Assembly: GCA_037137375.1 (NCBI GenBank)
Contig: JBAXKJ010000018.1
Location: forward strand, 1 to 64,000
DNA from: CAINVV01 sp037137375
Lineage (GTDB): Bacteria; Bacteroidota; Bacteroidia; Bacteroidales; Prolixibacteraceae
Direction of reading: 5' to 3'
Length of the DNA stretch: 64,000 nucleotides
Made by a program: the position numbers and the translations under genes. The notes under the pieces are model-generated. The model was given only the letters and a program-made list of their open reading frames with translations, searched no databases and was not told the DNA's origin. Each line of letters begins with the position of its first letter. Position 1 is the stretch's first letter. This document shows positions 1 through 8,400 of the stretch, piece after piece.

Positions 1-524
1 ATCGGAATCTGGACAAGAACCAGCTGATGCGCCTGGCAGAATGTAGTTTTATCGATAAGTCCGAAAACATAATGATCACCGGCAAAACCGGGGTTGGCAA
101 GAGTTATATCGCCTCTGCACTGGGCAACCAGGCTTGTACCCTGGGCTACAAGGCTATTTACGCCAACACCGGGAAGCTGATGTCCAGGCTCAAAATGGCG
201 AAGGCTGACGGATCGTATCTGAAAGAAATAGCCCGCATCGAAAAGCATGACCTCCTGATACTGGATGATTTTGGACTACAGCCATTTGATAATCTAAGCC
301 GTTCTGCCTTGATGGAGATTGTAGAAGATCGTCACAGCAAGCGATCCACCATTATTACTTCGCAGTGGCCCATATCCGATTGGCATGAAATCATTGGTGA
401 GCAAACACTTGCAGATGCCATCCTTGACCGGATAGTCCACAGCGCACATCGCATGGAACTATTGGGTCCATCACTACGAGAGAAGCTCTCTGGCAAGCAA
501 ACACAGATGATAGAATTGCATTAA
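1..524 (+). CDS. istB: IstB-like ATPase of an IS21-family element (5' partial)
   Basis: This is the C-terminal two thirds of an IstB helper ATPase. The reading frame is already open at the left edge, so the start lies outside the window. A Walker A motif GKTGVGKS (near base 81) and a Walker B motif LLILDDFG (near base 255) are intact, as is the conserved tail with DRIVHSAHRMEL. IstB proteins are AAA+ ATPases that help the IstA transposase choose targets. istA would lie just upstream, outside the window. The gene is followed by repeated GGTCA motifs that look like the element's right end. Nothing visible suggests inactivation, so the element could be functional. The family assignment is secure; the exact IS subtype is not. 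Confidence 0.93.
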   Translation, partial: RNLDKNQLMRLAECSFIDKSENIMITGKTGVGKSYIASALGNQACTLGYKAIYANTGKLMSRLKMAKADGSYLKEIARIEKHDLLILDDFGLQPFDNLSRSALMEIVEDRHSKRSTIITSQWPISDWHEIIGEQTLADAILDRIVHSAHRMELLGPSLREKLSGKQTQMIELH

Positions 525-567
525 CAAAAAAGTTATCTTTAACATCAGCTAAAAAAGCAGCTTGAAT

Positions 568-660
568 GATCAATTTGAAGAGGGGGAAAATGACTGGTCA
601 GAAAGTCCGCCGGAAGGCGGTCAATATACTGCGCCGATAGGTGGTCAATTTAAGCGTTTT
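568..660 (+). mobile_element. Right end of the IS21-family element, with repeated GGTCA motifs
   Basis: Just after istB, the motif GGTCA recurs at 596, 619 and 643, a spacing of 23 and 24 bases, with a degenerate copy GATCAATTTG at 568. The copy at 643 reads GGTGGTCAATTT and the one at 619 GGCGGTCAATAT. Multiple short repeats at each end are typical of IS21-family elements and are thought to be transposase binding sites. The exact terminal base is not determined because the left end is outside the window, but the element should end within or shortly after this block. Confidence 0.65.
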
Positions 661-920
661 GTCCAGATAGGTACAAAGCCTAATTTGTCAGTCTTGTTTT
701 TGTCAATGTAATATTTTATACTTGTCATGTGGTAGATTTAGTATACAAAGATATCATATTCGGGAAAGAAAAGGGGAAAGAAATTTGTATAAAACAGGCG
801 AAAATGAGAAAAAGTGACAAATAAATTAATTTGTTATCACCCAATAAATCAATAACATAATAAACCAATGTAAACCAAGATATAAAGATATGTGCCCTTG
901 TTCTGGGCACTGATTAAAGA

Positions 921-953
921 AAGGCAATTGATATTGAGTCGGTTGCCTTTTTT
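921..953 (+). terminator. Rho-independent terminator-like hairpin
   Basis: AAGGCAA (921-927) pairs with TTGCCTT (943-949) and is followed directly by a T run. It would end plus-strand transcription coming from the IS element or from an unannotated short transcript upstream. Confidence 0.55.
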
Positions 954-1000
954 GCATTCTGTAATTATGGAATTTTAACGAATGATCTCGAAAAATTGTG

Positions 1001-1008
1001 TAATTTTG
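1001..1008 (+). promoter_or_regulatory. Possible Bacteroidota -7 box for the kdn cluster
   Basis: TAATTTTG fits the Bacteroidota -7 consensus TAnnTTTG exactly and lies about 120 bases before the first gene of the cluster. No good -33 TTTG is seen at the usual spacing, so the call rests on one box. Confidence 0.35.
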
Positions 1009-1034
1009 TGCACTTTTTCTAATTGTCCGAAGGT

Positions 1035-1065
1035 GCGTTCCCGCTAGCTTTGAGAACGTTTTTTT
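1035..1065 (+). terminator. Leader hairpin with T run before kdnA (possible attenuator)
   Basis: GCGTTC (1035-1040) can pair with GAACGT (1054-1059), and the right arm runs into seven T residues. If transcription starts after the box at 1001, this hairpin lies inside the leader and could act as an attenuator. It could equally be a plain terminator of upstream transcription. The stem is short and contains a G-T pair. Confidence 0.35.
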
Positions 1066-1128
1066 GGATATTTTAAGGAAGTATAATTTCGTTCGGACGA
1101 AAACTTTTTATAGATTAATAATTTCAAT

Positions 1129-2325
1129 ATGGCAGGCACCGAATTATTCGGAAAGGAAGAGCGAAAAGAGGTGATGGATGTTCTCGAAACAGGGGTGCTT
1201 TTTCGCTATAACCACGACGCCCAGCGCAAAGGAGTCTTTAAAGCTAAAATTTTCGAACAGGAATTCAGCTCCTATCTTGGCGCTAAACACACACACTTTT
1301 GTGCGAGCGGCACAGCCGCAGATTCTTTGTCTCTCGCAGCCTGTGGGATCGGCTATGGGGATGAAGTTATCGTTCCTCCATATGGATTTATTGCCCCGAT
1401 TGAAGCCGTGCTCTTAGCCGGTGCCATCCCTGTTTTTGCCGAGATTGACGAAACTTTATGCCTGAGTCCTGAAGGCATTGAAAAGGTTATCACTCCCCGT
1501 ACAAAGGCAGTTCTCTTAATCCAGGTATTCGGTTCAATGGCAAAAATGGACGAGATCCTGAATGTCTGCGAAAAGCATAACCTTATTTTGGTGGAAGATG
1601 CAGCTCCCGCCCTGGGAGGTAGTTACAAAGGAAAGATGCTCGGAAACTTCGGAAAGATGTCGGCCTTTTCTTTCGATTACTATAAAATTATTACCGCTGG
1701 CGAAGGCGGTGCAGTAGCCACCAATGACGATGAACTCTATGAACTCGTTCATAAATATTCCGACCATGGTCACGACCATATAGGAGAGGCAAGAGGCGCT
1801 GAACAACACCCAATCCTGGGCTATAATTACCGTGGGTCGGAACTTGGCGCTGCAGTTGTACTTGCGCAATTGCGAAAGCTTCCTTACCTTATTGAGAAAC
1901 AAAAGGCTCATCAACATATCTTGAAACAGGTCATTCTCGAATTTCCTGAAATTAAACTACGGCTGGTCCCAGACGAAAATGGCGACTCAGCAACGTTCCT
2001 CTCTTTCTTTTTGCCGGATGCAGATCTGGCTGTTAAGGCTTTTGAGGAATTCCAGAAAGAAGGCCTCAGTGCTTCTTACTGGTACCGCAATAACTTTCAC
2101 TATCATCGCCAGTGGGGTCATCTGAAGGAAATGAAGTCCGTCTACAACCTTCCGGTAATGAAAATCGGCAATATGCCTGATTACCGAAATTTGCAAGTTC
2201 CCCAGTCCGACGCTATCATGCAACGGCTGATGATGACGCAGATAATGGTCAACTGGAGCGAAGAAGATTTAATGAATCTGGCCTCCAAAATGAGGTCTGC
2301 ACTTAAAATTGTACTAAAAAAATAA
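1129..2325 (+). CDS. kdnA: DegT/DnrJ/EryC1-family sugar aminotransferase, KdnA-like
   Basis: A 398-residue PLP-dependent sugar aminotransferase. The PLP lysine is K186 in SFDYYKIITAGEGG and the cofactor-binding aspartate is in VEDAAPALGG (D157). The family transfers an amino group from glutamate to keto- or aldehydo-sugars. The next gene, four bases downstream, is an iron-type alcohol dehydrogenase and the third is KDO-8-phosphate synthase. That combination matches KdnA/KdnB of Shewanella, where KdnB oxidises the C8 hydroxyl of Kdo and KdnA aminates it to give 8-amino-3,8-dideoxy-octulosonate. Family membership is certain. The KdnA assignment is inferred mainly from the neighbours, and a different nucleotide-sugar aminotransferase remains possible. 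Confidence 0.8.
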   Translation: MAGTELFGKEERKEVMDVLETGVLFRYNHDAQRKGVFKAKIFEQEFSSYLGAKHTHFCASGTAADSLSLAACGIGYGDEVIVPPYGFIAPIEAVLLAGAIPVFAEIDETLCLSPEGIEKVITPRTKAVLLIQVFGSMAKMDEILNVCEKHNLILVEDAAPALGGSYKGKMLGNFGKMSAFSFDYYKIITAGEGGAVATNDDELYELVHKYSDHGHDHIGEARGAEQHPILGYNYRGSELGAAVVLAQLRKLPYLIEKQKAHQHILKQVILEFPEIKLRLVPDENGDSATFLSFFLPDADLAVKAFEEFQKEGLSASYWYRNNFHYHRQWGHLKEMKSVYNLPVMKIGNMPDYRNLQVPQSDAIMQRLMMTQIMVNWSEEDLMNLASKMRSALKIVLKK

Positions 2326-2329
2326 CACC

Positions 2330-3406
2330 ATGTATAGAAATATTAAAGCAGTTGGTCGTGTCTTATATGGCCGTAATTGTTTTAACCAACTGGACGATAT
2401 TTTAAGCGAATTAAGAGTTGAAAAGGACTCATTCGTTATTTTTCTGTTGGACGAATACTTCGATGGAAAAGATTTCATGAAAAGGATTCCTGTTCAACCG
2501 CAGGATTTATTGAAAATTATCACCGTAGCCGATGAACCAAAGACTAAAATTGTAGATGAGATTGTTGCCGAAGTGAAAAGCCTGAACAAGGGCCTTCCGG
2601 TTTCAGTGGTGGGTATCGGAGGCGGCACCGTGATGGATTATGCCAAGGCCATCCGGCTCATGTTTACCAATGAAGGTTCTTCATCTCAATATCAGGGACT
2701 CGATTTTATCAAAAATAAAGGAATTCATTGTACCGTTGTCCCAACAATTTCAGGAACCGGTGCAGAAGTTTCCATGACTACCGTACTGACCGGTCCGGTG
2801 AAAAAGCTCGGGATAAAAGGGAATTTTACTCCAGCAGATCAGCTGGTTATTGATCCTGAGTTGATTGTCTCAGTTCCTGAACCTCAGCGGTTTTATACTG
2901 CAATGGATTGCTATATACATAATATTGAGGCGCTTAACGGACATCGCAGAACCGTTATGGGCGACTCTCTTGGAATGGAATCGTTGCGTTTATGCAGGGA
3001 GATATTCCTGAGTACAGACAGTCATACTCCTGAAAATAATGAGAAGCTCATGGTTGCCTCCTATCTTGGCGGCCTGTCTCTTACCTATTCTGAAGTTGGC
3101 GCCTGTCATGCTCTATCCTATGGTTTGGCGAGTGTTTCCGGAGTTCATCATGGCATTGGTAATTGTATTGTATTCAATCAGCTCGACGAATTTTATCCTG
3201 AAGCTGTGAAAGAATTCAGGAAGATGATGGAGAATAATCACATTGATCTTCCCAAAGGTTTTAACGCCACCCGCACTTCCGAAGAAATAGAAAAGATGAT
3301 AGATGTTTCCCTCACACTCGTGTTTATGTGGGCGCATGTCTGCGGACCAGAATGGGAAACAATTATCACACGCGAAAAACTTCGTGGCCTTTTCTTGAAA
3401 ATGTAA
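2330..3406 (+). CDS. kdnB: Iron-type alcohol dehydrogenase, KdnB-like
   Basis: A 358-residue group III metal-dependent alcohol dehydrogenase. The NAD-binding loop GIGGGTVMDYAK lies near residues 95-106. The four expected metal ligands are present: D193 and H197 in MDCYIHNIE, H260 in CHALSYG, and H274 in VHHGIGN. In Shewanella the homologue KdnB oxidises the C8 hydroxyl of Kdo so that KdnA can aminate it. The gene follows the aminotransferase after four bases and precedes kdsA by 11 bases, so the genes are almost certainly co-transcribed. The enzyme class is secure. The Kdo substrate is an inference from the cluster. Confidence 0.82.
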   Translation: MYRNIKAVGRVLYGRNCFNQLDDILSELRVEKDSFVIFLLDEYFDGKDFMKRIPVQPQDLLKIITVADEPKTKIVDEIVAEVKSLNKGLPVSVVGIGGGTVMDYAKAIRLMFTNEGSSSQYQGLDFIKNKGIHCTVVPTISGTGAEVSMTTVLTGPVKKLGIKGNFTPADQLVIDPELIVSVPEPQRFYTAMDCYIHNIEALNGHRRTVMGDSLGMESLRLCREIFLSTDSHTPENNEKLMVASYLGGLSLTYSEVGACHALSYGLASVSGVHHGIGNCIVFNQLDEFYPEAVKEFRKMMENNHIDLPKGFNATRTSEEIEKMIDVSLTLVFMWAHVCGPEWETIITREKLRGLFLKM

Positions 3407-3417
3407 AAAATTTGAAG

Positions 3418-4254
3418 ATGAAGAAAATAGTTAAGGTCGGGAACATTGAATGCGGAGCCGATAAGCTCTTCCTGATCGCCGGTCCATGTGTTGTCGAAGA
3501 CGAAAAAACCATGATGGATACGGCTGAATTCTTAGTTCGCCTATCCGAAGAGCTTGATCTCCCTCTGATCTTCAAGTCCTCTTTCCAGAAAGATAATAGA
3601 AGTTCAGCCGATTTTTATAGCGGTCCGGGAATAGAGAAAGGTCTGGCGATGCTTCAAAAGATCAAAAATCAATTTAAGGTTCCTCTGATCACTGATATTC
3701 ATTATCCGGATCAGATTTTAGCAGCCGCTGAAGTTGTCGACATCATCCAGATTCCTGCCTATCTGGTCATGCAGACCACACTCGTTGTAGAAGCCGCCAA
3801 AACCGGCAAGGTGATCAATCTAAAGCATGCACAGTATCTTGCACCTGAGAATATGATCAAGCCTGTGAAAAAGGTTGAACAGACTGGAAATACCAATATT
3901 ATGGTTACAGAGAGAGGATATGCATTTGGTTATAACGACCTGATTGTAGATCCGCGAAGTTTTTTCCATCTTCGTAACACAGGTTATCCTGTAATCTTTG
4001 ATGTGACCCATTCCATTCGGAAATATGGAATTCCGAGTTCTGATCCATCCGGCGGTTCCAGGGAGTTCATCCCGACATTGGCAAGAGCTGGTGTAGCTGC
4101 AGGTATTGACGGATTATTCATCGAAGTACACCCGGATCCATCCCGTGCCTTATGCGATGCCGCGAGTCAAATGTGTATCAGTGATGTGACGGAATTCCTA
4201 AAGCCGTTAATCGAAATACACCAGGTGGAAGTAAAATACAGACCAAAAATTTAA
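3418..4254 (+). CDS. kdsA: 3-deoxy-8-phosphooctulonate (KDO-8-P) synthase
   Basis: KdsA condenses phosphoenolpyruvate with D-arabinose 5-phosphate in the cytoplasm to make Kdo-8-phosphate for lipopolysaccharide. The start was placed at the ATG at 3418, which gives 278 residues beginning MKKIVKVGNIECG. A longer frame only extends into kdnB. LIAGPCVVEDE carries a cysteine (C24) where metal-independent KdsA enzymes have asparagine. With H198 (VTHSIRK), E237 (IEVHPD) and D247 (CDAASQ), this forms the ligand set of the metal-dependent class. KSSFQKDNRSS is the substrate-binding motif. A household Kdo gene inside this cluster supports the Kdo reading of its neighbours. Confidence 0.95.
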   Translation: MKKIVKVGNIECGADKLFLIAGPCVVEDEKTMMDTAEFLVRLSEELDLPLIFKSSFQKDNRSSADFYSGPGIEKGLAMLQKIKNQFKVPLITDIHYPDQILAAAEVVDIIQIPAYLVMQTTLVVEAAKTGKVINLKHAQYLAPENMIKPVKKVEQTGNTNIMVTERGYAFGYNDLIVDPRSFFHLRNTGYPVIFDVTHSIRKYGIPSSDPSGGSREFIPTLARAGVAAGIDGLFIEVHPDPSRALCDAASQMCISDVTEFLKPLIEIHQVEVKYRPKI

Positions 4255-4264
4255 AATTTATTAT

Positions 4265-5290
4265 ATGGAATTTTTTCTTGACTCGGCTAATATGGCCGAA
4301 ATTGAAGAAGCCCTGAAGCTGGGGATCATCGACGGTGTTACTACGACACCTACCTTTATGCACAAGAATGGGATTACCGATATCGATGGTGCCATCATCA
4401 AACTGTCCAAAATGGTTCCGGTGCTGATGATTGAAGCACTTGGCGAAACAACAAAGGATATTGTAGATGAAGCCCATCGGTTACTTGCACTCGGTCTTGA
4501 CAAGAAAAAGACGGTATTTAAGATTCCGGTGAACCTCGAAGGTATTAAGGCATGCAAGGTTCTCCATGAGGAGGGTTTCCTGGTAAATGTTCACCTGGTT
4601 TATAATATTCAGCAAGCATATCTGGCGCTGACAGCAGGGGCAAATTATGTATGTGTTCTCGTCGGACGCATGCAGGATCAGGGATACGATGCCCTCGGTC
4701 TGGTAAAACAGATTATTGAGGTAATCAATACGTATAAATATGACGCAAAGGTGATGTTTTCATCCGTCAGGTACCCTGAACACATTAAGGATGCTTTGCT
4801 CCTTGGGGCTCATAATATTACCATACCATGGAGTATTATGAAGAAACTTGGTGACAACCTCCTTACCAAAGTGGGTACGGATCAATTTTTTCAGCATACC
4901 AGACTGATGACGATCCAGGTTAAGAGCGTTATTTCAACAGTTAATCCTATCGTTGATCTCGATTGTAAAGTGCTGGATGCCTTGTTGAAAATGACTGATT
5001 CAGGAATGGGCGCAGTTTCAGTGGTAACAGAAGAGGGAAATTTGGCAGGAATATTTACAGATGGCGATCTGCGCCGCCAGATGCGAAAGATGGGAGACCA
5101 CATTCTGACGGCAACGGTAGGGGAGTGCATGACTCCGAATGCAATTTCAATTGATGCGGCTGCAATGCTTCAAAAAGCGACAGAAATTTTCAACACCAAC
5201 CAGGTCGACAACATCATCGTTACAGAAAATGGGAAACCTATCGGGATGCTCGATATTCAGGACCTTGTAAATCTGGATCTTCTGGGTTGA
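4265..5290 (+). CDS. Transaldolase/fructose-6-P aldolase-like protein fused to a KdsD-type CBS pair
   Basis: A 341-residue two-part protein. Residues 1-215 are a small transaldolase (FSA/TalC subfamily): D6 in MEFFLDSAN, and the Schiff-base lysine K86 in VFKIPVNLEG. Residues 220-341 are two CBS motifs, with AGIFTDGDLRRQM and VGECMTP closely resembling the C-terminal half of arabinose-5-phosphate isomerase (KdsD). Two normally conserved active-site residues differ: the Asn of GVTTNP is Thr (T28 in GVTTTP), and the aromatic residue before VGR is Leu (L132). It starts ten bases after kdsA. I infer a role in supplying arabinose 5-phosphate, or in sensing a ligand for that step. The actual reaction is not shown by the sequence. 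Confidence 0.8.
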   Translation: MEFFLDSANMAEIEEALKLGIIDGVTTTPTFMHKNGITDIDGAIIKLSKMVPVLMIEALGETTKDIVDEAHRLLALGLDKKKTVFKIPVNLEGIKACKVLHEEGFLVNVHLVYNIQQAYLALTAGANYVCVLVGRMQDQGYDALGLVKQIIEVINTYKYDAKVMFSSVRYPEHIKDALLLGAHNITIPWSIMKKLGDNLLTKVGTDQFFQHTRLMTIQVKSVISTVNPIVDLDCKVLDALLKMTDSGMGAVSVVTEEGNLAGIFTDGDLRRQMRKMGDHILTATVGECMTPNAISIDAAAMLQKATEIFNTNQVDNIIVTENGKPIGMLDIQDLVNLDLLG

Positions 5291-5305
5291 ACTATAAACA
5301 GGAAA

Positions 5306-5346
5306 ACAGAAAGGCGGAGCAATCAATGTTTCGCCTTTCTGTTTTT
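5306..5346 (+). terminator. Rho-independent terminator of the kdn/kds cluster
   Basis: A perfect 11-base stem, ACAGAAAGGCG (5306-5316) with CGCCTTTCTGT (5332-5342), followed by TTTT. It lies 15 bases after the aldolase-CBS stop and marks the 3' end of the four-gene transcript. Confidence 0.88.
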
Positions 5347-5419
5347 AGAAGGAAATTTATTATCATATTAGGAAATTGACGACATTTGTAGTACGTGACC
5401 AAAATGAACCCAAATCCTG

Positions 5420-8400
5420 ATGATAAAAAAGTGCTCTGATACCTGTCTGAAAATATTGAGGAAGGAACTCCTTTTGCTCATGTTTTTGACATTTCTTCGG
5501 CTTACCTCAGGTGCACAGTCCTTTGTTATGGTCAATTCCGGAACAAAATCTGATATCACTGATATAACGATGTTCAGTGAAAATGAGGGATATTTTATGG
5601 CAGATAGAATCTACACCCTCAAAAACGGAGTAGGATGGACCAAACAGAATTTTCCCTCCATCCGTTCGATCTCCTTGTTTGCTGCTAATTCCGCAAATGA
5701 TATCTGGTATGTAACCAATTTGGAAAACAGCACATCTGTTTTCTATCACGCTCACAATAATATAGTCGAAAATTATGTTGGTCCATTTGGTGTTTCAACC
5801 TATACCGCTTGTCTGGCTCCTGATAATACCCCATTCTTTGCCAGTTATACCGAGGTTGCATTTTTTAAGGAAGGAAAATTTCAAAAGATCAAGCTAGCTC
5901 CAACAAGATTTTCCATCAAAAAAATTGTAGCGAGAAGTAGTAAGTTATTTTGGATACTTACAGACAGGAATGAACTATTTGTCTACGAAGGATCGGAATA
6001 CCGGCGAATCCTAAAGGGCAAGAATGTCAGGGATTTCCAAATTATTGATGAAAGGCTTGGATATGCCCTTTGCGATGACGAACTTATTGGTTTTAATGAT
6101 AATATTTTCAAGACTTGTTCAGTCAATGAGGAGTTTAGAAACGCGGAAAAAATATTTGTTACCAAAAAGTATGATATATGGCTTATTGGCCCTAAGTCAA
6201 AAATATTGAAGTTCACTGGTGGACGTTTATTCGATTACTCGCTAAAAGAAAAATACTATCTGAGAGATATCTGCGTGGTTGGGGAGGATGAGGTCTGGAT
6301 TTCCGGTAATGATGGATTGCTCTTCTATCGTGGCAAAAAAATCCTGCCTTCCTTCCAGAAAATTAATCCGGGATTTACCTCTTTCAAGCTAACAAATTAT
6401 AGCATAGAACTAGATAATGAATATGGAGTAGCCATGGCCGACTTCAATGGAGACAAGAATCTGGACATTTTTGCAGTTTGCATTTCAGATGTTAATCGCT
6501 TATTTATAAGCGCTTTAGAATCTAGTGTTAGGCCACCTAAAGGCAATTTTTTTATAGAGGAAGGATTCTTACGTAATTCCGAAGGTGCAGTGATGCGAAA
6601 TAGTACAGTACATTATACTGATCTAAAGCTTGGGGTTACCACCGCAGATGTCGATAATGACGGAGATGAAGATATTTATATTTGCTCCCTTAATGCAAAA
6701 AATAAACTCTTGCTGAACAATGGTTCAGGTGTGTTCAGAGACGTATCTGAACAACCATCCAGGGCCTGCGAGAATTTTGACCGGTCAACAGCCGCGGCTT
6801 TTGCAGATGTTGATCTTGATGGGGCGGTCGACTTATATGTGACCAGTGAAAACAAATCCAACAAGCTTTTTCACAATGATGGAACCGGTCATTTTACAGA
6901 TATTACTGTGAGTTCGGGGCTTGAAACCTCTTATGGAGGATCTTGTGCCACTTTCAGTGATATCAACAATGACGGATTACCTGATCTATGCGCTACATTC
7001 TGGTATGGACAGAATAAGATTTATCTTAATGAAACCAAGGATGGCGTTATTAAATTTCGCGATATTACGCCCCAGACTGATCTAGCTTTGTTGCCCCCTG
7101 TCAAGAGTAATGGGGCTACTTTTGCCGATATCAACAACGATGGATCTCCGGATCTGTTCATCGCAAACAGGAATGATCAGAACCGGCTTTTTTTGAACGA
7201 TGGGAAAGGAAACTTTAAGGATTTCACCAGTAACTATTTCGAAAAAAAAACCTACCTCTCAAACGGTGGCGTTTTTGCAGATTTCGATCAGGATGGGTTC
7301 TTGGATCTATACCTTACCAACGTTGGCGAAAATGTGCTCTACAAGGGCATTTCGGGCAATTTCTTCCTGGATGTGACGACAGATTTCGGCGCTGAGTTAA
7401 GTGGATATTCTACCGGTATCGCAGTTGGTGATCTTGATAATGACAGGAATCCGGATATTTATGCTGCGAATTTTTTAGGTGGAAGCAGCAAGGTTTTCAT
7501 GAATCAAAGTAAGAACAAGGATAATATTAAGATTAAACTCGAAGGCACCTTATCCAATAGAGATGCTATAGGTGCAAAAATTTACTTATATCAGAAATAT
7601 AAAATATCGGATCAAACATTGGTTGGATATCACGAGATCAGTGGAGGTGGCAGTTATGCATCTATCTCCGCCAAAGAAGCCATCTTCCCTTTAACCCAAG
7701 GATTTCAGTACTTTGCTGTGATAAAATTTCCATTTGAGGGAAGTGAGCAAATTGTTAATAATCTAAAACCTGGAGATCTCTTGGTTAAGGAACAATCCGG
7801 GTTTGCTGCTTTTTCAACTCATTTGAAAAAAACGGTCTTCCGTGCTGTAATGGATCCGGAGATTCGTAAGGAGATATTGAAACTCGCTTTGGTACTCCTT
7901 CTGGGTGGCTTGTATTTTAAGAGATACATAAAAGGGAAAGACCGAATCATGCGAATAAGGAGATTATCAATCTATGGGATATTCATCATATTCATTTTCA
8001 CCGGATTATTCTTCCTGTTTGCTCAAAACATTATACTATTTGCCATTCCGGTACTAGGAGTACTTATTTTAATGGTAATTATGCATTTAGTTACTGAAAG
8101 GATGCAGGTCTCACACAACCTGATTGCTCAGAGAGTGAAGCTGAGAGAACAAATCTCGCGTGATCTGCATGACGATCTGGCTTCCACACTCGGAAGTATC
8201 TCTATATATTCAGACACCCTAAAAAGGATCCAACACCCTGCTCATTCAGAATTCAGCAAGCTGGCGACAAAGATTGCCGATCTGACACATTCAGCGTTAC
8301 AGTCTATTACAGATATAATCTGGATGACCTCCCCTAAAAATGATTCAGTTCAGGGATTGCTGGCAAAGACAAATAATCTGCTCTATGAAATTTTTATCGA

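Larger units (their letters stand above)
661..1128. other. Gene-free stretch between the IS element and the kdn cluster
   Basis: No convincing gene is present in this AT-rich stretch. It contains a small perfect stem GTGCCC/GGGCAC (892-910), a terminator-like hairpin (921-953), a possible promoter box (1001-1008) and a second hairpin with a T run (about 1035-1065) in the presumed leader of the next gene. A 61-codon minus-strand frame at 725-910 has no recognisable features and looks fortuitous. Confidence 0.5.

Noticed and set aside
725..910. 61-codon open frame on the minus strand, hydrophobic
   Set aside because: It lies in AT-rich intergenic sequence, has no ribosome-binding site or family pattern, and covers a small hairpin. 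It is most likely fortuitous.
3328..3417. 30-codon N-terminal extension of kdsA
   Set aside because: It would overlap kdnB in another frame and is not found in KdsA proteins. The ATG at 3418 fits the family start.
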